NCBI GenBank assembly: GCA_050179875.1
Contig: JBFXES010000125.1
Coordinates: forward strand, 1 to 9,179
DNA from: JALOAT01 sp050179875
GTDB taxonomy: Bacteria; Pseudomonadota; Gammaproteobacteria; Thiohalomonadales; Thiohalomonadaceae
Direction: 5' to 3'
DNA length: 9,179 bases
Shown: positions 5,401 through 9,179 of the stretch, piece by piece
Position numbering within the stretch: position 1 is the stretch's first letter
How the letters are laid out: the number at the start of each line of letters is the position of its first letter
Translations under genes and position numbers: made by a program
The notes under the pieces: generated by a model
Seen by the model: only the letters and a program-made list of their open reading frames with translations
What the model was told of the DNA's origin: nothing
The model's database searches: none

Positions 5401-8400
5401 TCAGGCCGAGCACTGATCCTTTTCAGCCGGCCCGTCCCCCGTAAGCACCACCGCATCCCCGAACGTCGCCGCGAACTCCTGCGCGGGCACGGGGCGGCCG
5501 AACAACCAGCCCTGGGCCTGGCGGCAGCCGTGGGCGAGAAGGAAATCCCGTTGCGCCTCGGTTTCGACGCCCTCGGCGGTCACCCGCAGTTGCAGGTTTT
5601 CCGCCAGGGCGATGACGGCGCGCACGATGGCGGCGTCGTTGGCGTCGTGCGGGATGTCGTGGACGAAGGACTTGTCCACCTTGAGGTTGTCGAGCGGGAA
5701 ACGCTTGAGGTAGCTCAGGGAGGAATAACCCGTGCCGAAGTCATCGATGGCCAGTTCGACGCCGAGTTCCTGCAGGCCGTCGAGGATCACGGCCGCCTGC
5801 TCGGGATGGCGCATGATCTGGCTTTCGGTGATCTCCAGTTCCAGGTGGCGCGGATCGATGCCCGTCTCCACCAGCGCCTTCTGCACCGTGGCCACCAGAT
5901 TGCCGTGCTGCACCTGCACGCCGGACAGGTTCACCGAGATGCGCTCCAGCGCCAGTCCCGCACTGCGCCAGGCCACGAACTGGCGGCAGGCCTCGTGCAA
6001 CACCCATTCGCCGATGGGCAGGATGAGGCCGGTGTCCTCCGCCAGCGGAATGAAGCGAACCGGCGACACCATGCCCAGTTCCGGATGCTGCCAGCGTAAC
6101 AAGGCTTCGGCGCCGGTGACGCGCCCCGTTTCCATGTCCACCTGGGGCTGGTAATAGAGGGTGAACTCATCGCGCTGCAAGGCATGGCGCAGACCCGATT
6201 CCAGATAGAAGCGCTCCTCCGCCTCGATGCCCAGTTCGGTGGTGTAGAAGCGGTAGGTGTTGCGGCCCTGTTCCTTGGCCAGGTACATGGCGGCGTCGGC
6301 GTTCTTCAGCAGGGTCGCCATGTCGTCGCCGTCCTTGGGGAAGACGGCAATGCCGATGCTTGCGCCGAGATGCAGTTCATTGTCGGCGACCACGAAGGGT
6401 TCGACCAGCACGTCGAGCAGCTTCTGCGCCACCACGGTCACCTCGGAGGGATCATCGATCTTGTCCAGGGTGACCACGAACTCGTCGCCGCCGATGCGCG
6501 CCACCGTGTCACACTCGCGCAGATGATCGCGCAGGCGCGCTGCCACCATTTGCAGCAACTGATCGCCGACGGGATGGCCCAGGGTGTCGTTGACGTTCTT
6601 GAACCGATCGAGATCGAGGAACAGCACCGCAAGCCGGTTGTCCTCGCGGCGGGCCTGTTCCATGGCATGGGTAAGCCGCGCGGAGAGCAGCAGGCGGTTG
6701 GGAAGGTCGGTGAGCGGGTCGTGATGGGCCAGGTGATCGAGTTGCTCCTGCGAGTGCTTGATGGCCGTGATGTCGGAAAACACGCCCACGTAATTCACGA
6801 TGCGGCCGGTCGGATCGCGCACCACGCTGATGGTCATCCACACAGGATGGACCTCGCCGGACTTGCGGCGATTCCAGATCTCGCCCCGCCAGCGCCCGGT
6901 CTGGCCGATCTCCTTCCACATAGCGCGATAGAAGGCGGCATCCTGCCGCTCGGATTTCAACATGCTGGGGGTGTTGCCCGTGGCCTCCTCCGCGCTGAAC
7001 CCGGTGATTTCGGTGAAGGCCGTGTTGACGGCGATGATCTCCTGGTTGGCGTTGGTGATCATCACGCCGTCGGCGGTGTTCTCGAACACCGCCGCCGATT
7101 GCCGCAGGCGGTCCTCGGCCTGCTTGCGTTCGGTGACGTCCCAGAAGATGCCCAGGATGCCCATCACCTCGCCGCGGCTGTCGCGCAGCGGCGTCTTCAC
7201 CGTGTGGATGTAGCGCTCGAGGCCGTGGCGGATGTAGCGTTCCTCGAATTCGATGATGTGGCCGCTTTCCATGACACGCCGGTCGCCCTCGCGGTATTCG
7301 GCGGCGAGTTCCGGCGGAAAGAAATCCTCGTCCACGCGACCCGCCACCTGGTCGGCTGCCAGGCCCAGGTCCTCGGCAAACCGTTCGTTCACCGAAACGT
7401 AGGCGAAATTGCGGTCCTTGTAGAAGATGCGCTGCGGCAGATTCTCCACCAGCGTGCGGTAGCGGTATTCGCTTTCCGCCAGGGCGTGTTGACGCTGCTC
7501 GATGGTATCGGCCATGGCATTGAACGTGCGCGCCAGCTGGCCGAGTTCGTCATCGGTGTGCACCGGCACTTTGCGGCCGAACTCGCCGCGACCGAGCGCC
7601 TCGGCGCTGGCCACCAGATGGTCCACGGGTTCGGTGATGAGGCGTCGGGCCGTGAGCGCACCCACGGGGATGATGATCAGGGCGGACACCAGCAGGATGA
7701 CGACCATCGCCCCCTGAGTGCGTTCAATCTCCGTCTCCACAGTCTCCAGCGGAATGCCCGCCACCAGCACGGCCTGCTCCCCGCCCACCAGGGGAACGCT
7801 CACGGCCGAGAGGAAATGGCCGCTGTGGGTCAGGAACTGGTAGGCGCCGGAGCCCCGCCTGTCCAGCTCGGTGATCACGTCCGTGGACAGCGAGGTGATG
7901 TCGCGCAGACCGCCCAGACGCTGGCCGTCCGGAAAAATCATGGCGGTCTCGACGTCCGTGCGCTTGGTGATCTCGGCGAGGAAATCCTCACGAATGAACT
8001 GGGTGCCCACCAGGTGGCCCACCACCTCCGTTGCCCCGCCCGGGAATTCGCGCAGCACCGGCGCCGTCACCTCGATGACGAAGCCCGCGGGACAACGGCG
8101 GTATACGGGCGCCGGCGAACCCGTCGCGGCGGTGTCGCGCGGGTGATGGACGGTCTCGGGCAGCGTGCCCTCGCGGAAGGGCGCTCCCAGGGCGCCCGTC
8201 ATCATCACGGGGGCGCCGCCGCGGTACGAAAGGAACCCGGTCACCATCGGTTCCTGCTCCCGATGGAAGGCCACGAGCGCACCATTGGCGTCGTAGGCCA
8301 CCAGTTGGCCGATGCCCCCGGCATGGGCCTGATCGACCAGCTCCCGCGTGAGATTGTGCTTCTCCACGTCGTAGATGAGCGGCCGGTAGTGCTCGGGCTG

Positions 8401-8658
8401 GGCGTAGCGGTAGATCATGCTGATGGCCGCCACCACGCCCTCGCGCTTGGCGAGATCCTCCACGCTGCGGTAGAGCTTGCTTTCCCGCCGTTCGATCTCC
8501 GTGCCGATCTCCTCGAAGACCTTGGTGAAACGCTCGCCGGCCTGCTCCCTGTGGAAGTGGCGCACGAGCTGATCGAAGGACGTCCCCACCAGCACCAGCA
8601 CCAGGGCGACGGAAGCCAGCAGCAGGAAAATGAGCTTGCGCTTGATGGTGAGTTTCAT
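5401..8658 (-). CDS. Membrane sensor with HAMP–PAS–PAS–GGDEF–EAL, bifunctional-type c-di-GMP enzyme
   Basis: A complete 1085-residue protein. Order: TM1 (about 8–28); a periplasmic domain of about 285 residues, probably Cache-like; TM2 (about 315–338); HAMP (about 340–390); PAS1 (about 397–507) and PAS2 (about 520–633), each ending in a typical DVTERK/DITAIK-type linker; GGDEF with RIGGDEF (723–727) and RxxD (714–717); and EAL. The EAL domain keeps YYQPQ, EALLRW (E851), ITESQIM, DDFGTGYSS (972–980) and AEGVET (E1029), so both catalytic domains look intact. ATG at 8658 was preferred to an in-frame TTG at 8682, because a short-spaced AGGGGA precedes it and TM1 then begins normally. The upstream binding-protein gene stops 7 nt before it, so the two probably form an operon. 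The net activity is probably switched by a periplasmic signal and cannot be predicted. Confidence 0.95.
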   Translation of the reverse strand: MKLTIKRKLIFLLLASVALVLVLVGTSFDQLVRHFHREQAGERFTKVFEEIGTEIERRESKLYRSVEDLAKREGVVAAISMIYRYAQPEHYRPLIYDVEKHNLTRELVDQAHAGGIGQLVAYDANGALVAFHREQEPMVTGFLSYRGGAPVMMTGALGAPFREGTLPETVHHPRDTAATGSPAPVYRRCPAGFVIEVTAPVLREFPGGATEVVGHLVGTQFIREDFLAEITKRTDVETAMIFPDGQRLGGLRDITSLSTDVITELDRRGSGAYQFLTHSGHFLSAVSVPLVGGEQAVLVAGIPLETVETEIERTQGAMVVILLVSALIIIPVGALTARRLITEPVDHLVASAEALGRGEFGRKVPVHTDDELGQLARTFNAMADTIEQRQHALAESEYRYRTLVENLPQRIFYKDRNFAYVSVNERFAEDLGLAADQVAGRVDEDFFPPELAAEYREGDRRVMESGHIIEFEERYIRHGLERYIHTVKTPLRDSRGEVMGILGIFWDVTERKQAEDRLRQSAAVFENTADGVMITNANQEIIAVNTAFTEITGFSAEEATGNTPSMLKSERQDAAFYRAMWKEIGQTGRWRGEIWNRRKSGEVHPVWMTISVVRDPTGRIVNYVGVFSDITAIKHSQEQLDHLAHHDPLTDLPNRLLLSARLTHAMEQARREDNRLAVLFLDLDRFKNVNDTLGHPVGDQLLQMVAARLRDHLRECDTVARIGGDEFVVTLDKIDDPSEVTVVAQKLLDVLVEPFVVADNELHLGASIGIAVFPKDGDDMATLLKNADAAMYLAKEQGRNTYRFYTTELGIEAEERFYLESGLRHALQRDEFTLYYQPQVDMETGRVTGAEALLRWQHPELGMVSPVRFIPLAEDTGLILPIGEWVLHEACRQFVAWRSAGLALERISVNLSGVQVQHGNLVATVQKALVETGIDPRHLELEITESQIMRHPEQAAVILDGLQELGVELAIDDFGTGYSSLSYLKRFPLDNLKVDKSFVHDIPHDANDAAIVRAVIALAENLQLRVTAEGVETEAQRDFLLAHGCRQAQGWLFGRPVPAQEFAATFGDAVVLTGDGPAEKDQCSA

Positions 8659-8661
8659 GGG

Positions 8662-8667
8662 TCCCCT
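8662..8667 (-). promoter_or_regulatory. Ribosome-binding site deciding the start of the GGDEF–EAL gene
   Basis: Minus-strand AGGGGA overlaps the TAG stop of the upstream gene and ends 3 nt before ATG at 8658. The spacing is short, but no comparable site was seen for the TTG at 8682. The overlap with the stop codon suggests coupled translation. Confidence 0.45.
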
Positions 8668-9179
8668 AGAAGATCGGCGCAATCCTGTCCACGTTGGCCC
8701 GGGTCACCTTCTGCGAAGGCACGGCGATGTGGCGCGGCACCGGGCGGCCGGCGACGATGTCCATGATGGCTTTCGCAGCCTCGGGCGCGCAGGTGGGATA
8801 GGTGAAGCTCGCGCTCTCCTCGCCATTGCGAATGGCTTCGCGCGCCTCGGCGATGTAGTCGATGCCCACGATCACCACGTCCCTCGGATCGCGCCCGGCG
8901 CCGCGCAGGGCGATGCGGGCGCCGCTGGCCATGCTGTCGCTCTGCGAGAAGATCGCATCGAAGTGCAGGCCTTCGTGGAACACCTCCTCCATGGCCCGGA
9001 TGGCGTCGTTGCGCAGGTACTTGGCCGTTTTCACGCCGACCAGACGCAGGCCGGGATGGGCCTTCAATTCCTCCAGGAAGCCGCGGGTACGCAACTGGGC
9101 GGTGGTGGCGGTGGGCACGCCTTCCAGCAAGAGCACGTCGCCGCGGCCCGTGAGCACCGCCGCCAGGTGGCGGGCGGCC
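8666..9179 (-). CDS. Periplasmic substrate-binding protein, RbsB/LuxP type, 5' end cut off by the window
   Basis: The C-terminal 171 codons are visible and the frame stays open to the right edge; the apparent GTG at 9157 is internal. The sequence follows the sugar-binding type I periplasmic protein pattern: RHLAAVLTGRGDVLLLEG, then FDAIFSQSDSMASGARIAL, VVIVGIDYIAEAREAI, and a C-terminal VPSQKVTRANVD. In RbsB-like proteins the Asp after SQS and the Asp of VGID contact the sugar, and both are kept here. The signal peptide and first lobe are outside the window. No ABC permease or ATPase is visible. The next gene, 7 nt downstream, is a membrane GGDEF–EAL sensor, so this protein may be a signalling receptor rather than a transport component. 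The ligand is unknown. Confidence 0.85.
   Translation of the reverse strand, partial: AARHLAAVLTGRGDVLLLEGVPTATTAQLRTRGFLEELKAHPGLRLVGVKTAKYLRNDAIRAMEEVFHEGLHFDAIFSQSDSMASGARIALRGAGRDPRDVVIVGIDYIAEAREAIRNGEESASFTYPTCAPEAAKAIMDIVAGRPVPRHIAVPSQKVTRANVDRIAPIF

Noticed and set aside
6184..8766. Long plus-strand open frame of 860 codons opposite the second GGDEF–EAL gene
   Set aside because: Same GC-driven shadow. It lies opposite conserved catalytic domains and shows no domain of its own.

Overview
The window is GC-rich, densely coded bacterial chromosome. The gene order rluE–nudJ–mnmA–hflD and the close protein matches (as recalled) to the E. coli versions point to a gammaproteobacterium. High GC and two large c-di-GMP sensor proteins suggest an environmental lineage, such as a Chromatiales-like one, but the genus cannot be read from this sequence. 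No plasmid, phage or transposase genes are visible.

Layout from left to right. (1) Positions 1–2370, minus strand: a membrane-bound PAS–GGDEF–EAL protein whose 3' end lies beyond the left edge. (2) Positions 2371–2471: a 101-bp divergent intergenic region with overlapping candidate -10 boxes on both strands and two short inverted repeats. (3) Positions 2472–5230, plus strand: a tightly packed four-gene operon. It holds rluE (23S rRNA pseudouridine synthase), nudJ (Nudix phosphatase), mnmA (tRNA 2-thiouridylase) and hflD. rluE and nudJ overlap by 77 nt; the other two junctions are 4-nt ATGA overlaps. (4) Positions 5231–5400: a 170-bp intergenic region between convergent genes. It is filled by two inverted, GTAG-headed REP-like hairpins forming a BIME-like unit, plus a third partial copy. 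(5) Positions 5401–8658, minus strand: a second, complete membrane sensor with a periplasmic domain, HAMP, two PAS domains, GGDEF and EAL. (6) Positions 8666–9179, minus strand: the C-terminal part of a periplasmic sugar-binding-type protein, 7 nt upstream of the second sensor and probably cotranscribed with it.

The central operon is housekeeping RNA modification and metabolism. It is flanked on both sides by minus-strand c-di-GMP turnover genes. The most interesting functional unit is the periplasmic binding protein next to the GGDEF–EAL sensor. By analogy with NspS–MbaA and LuxP–LuxQ, it may be a ligand receptor that controls c-di-GMP synthesis or breakdown, although the ligand and the coupling are inferred. 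The most interesting non-coding structure is the REP/BIME-like element at 5252–5380.
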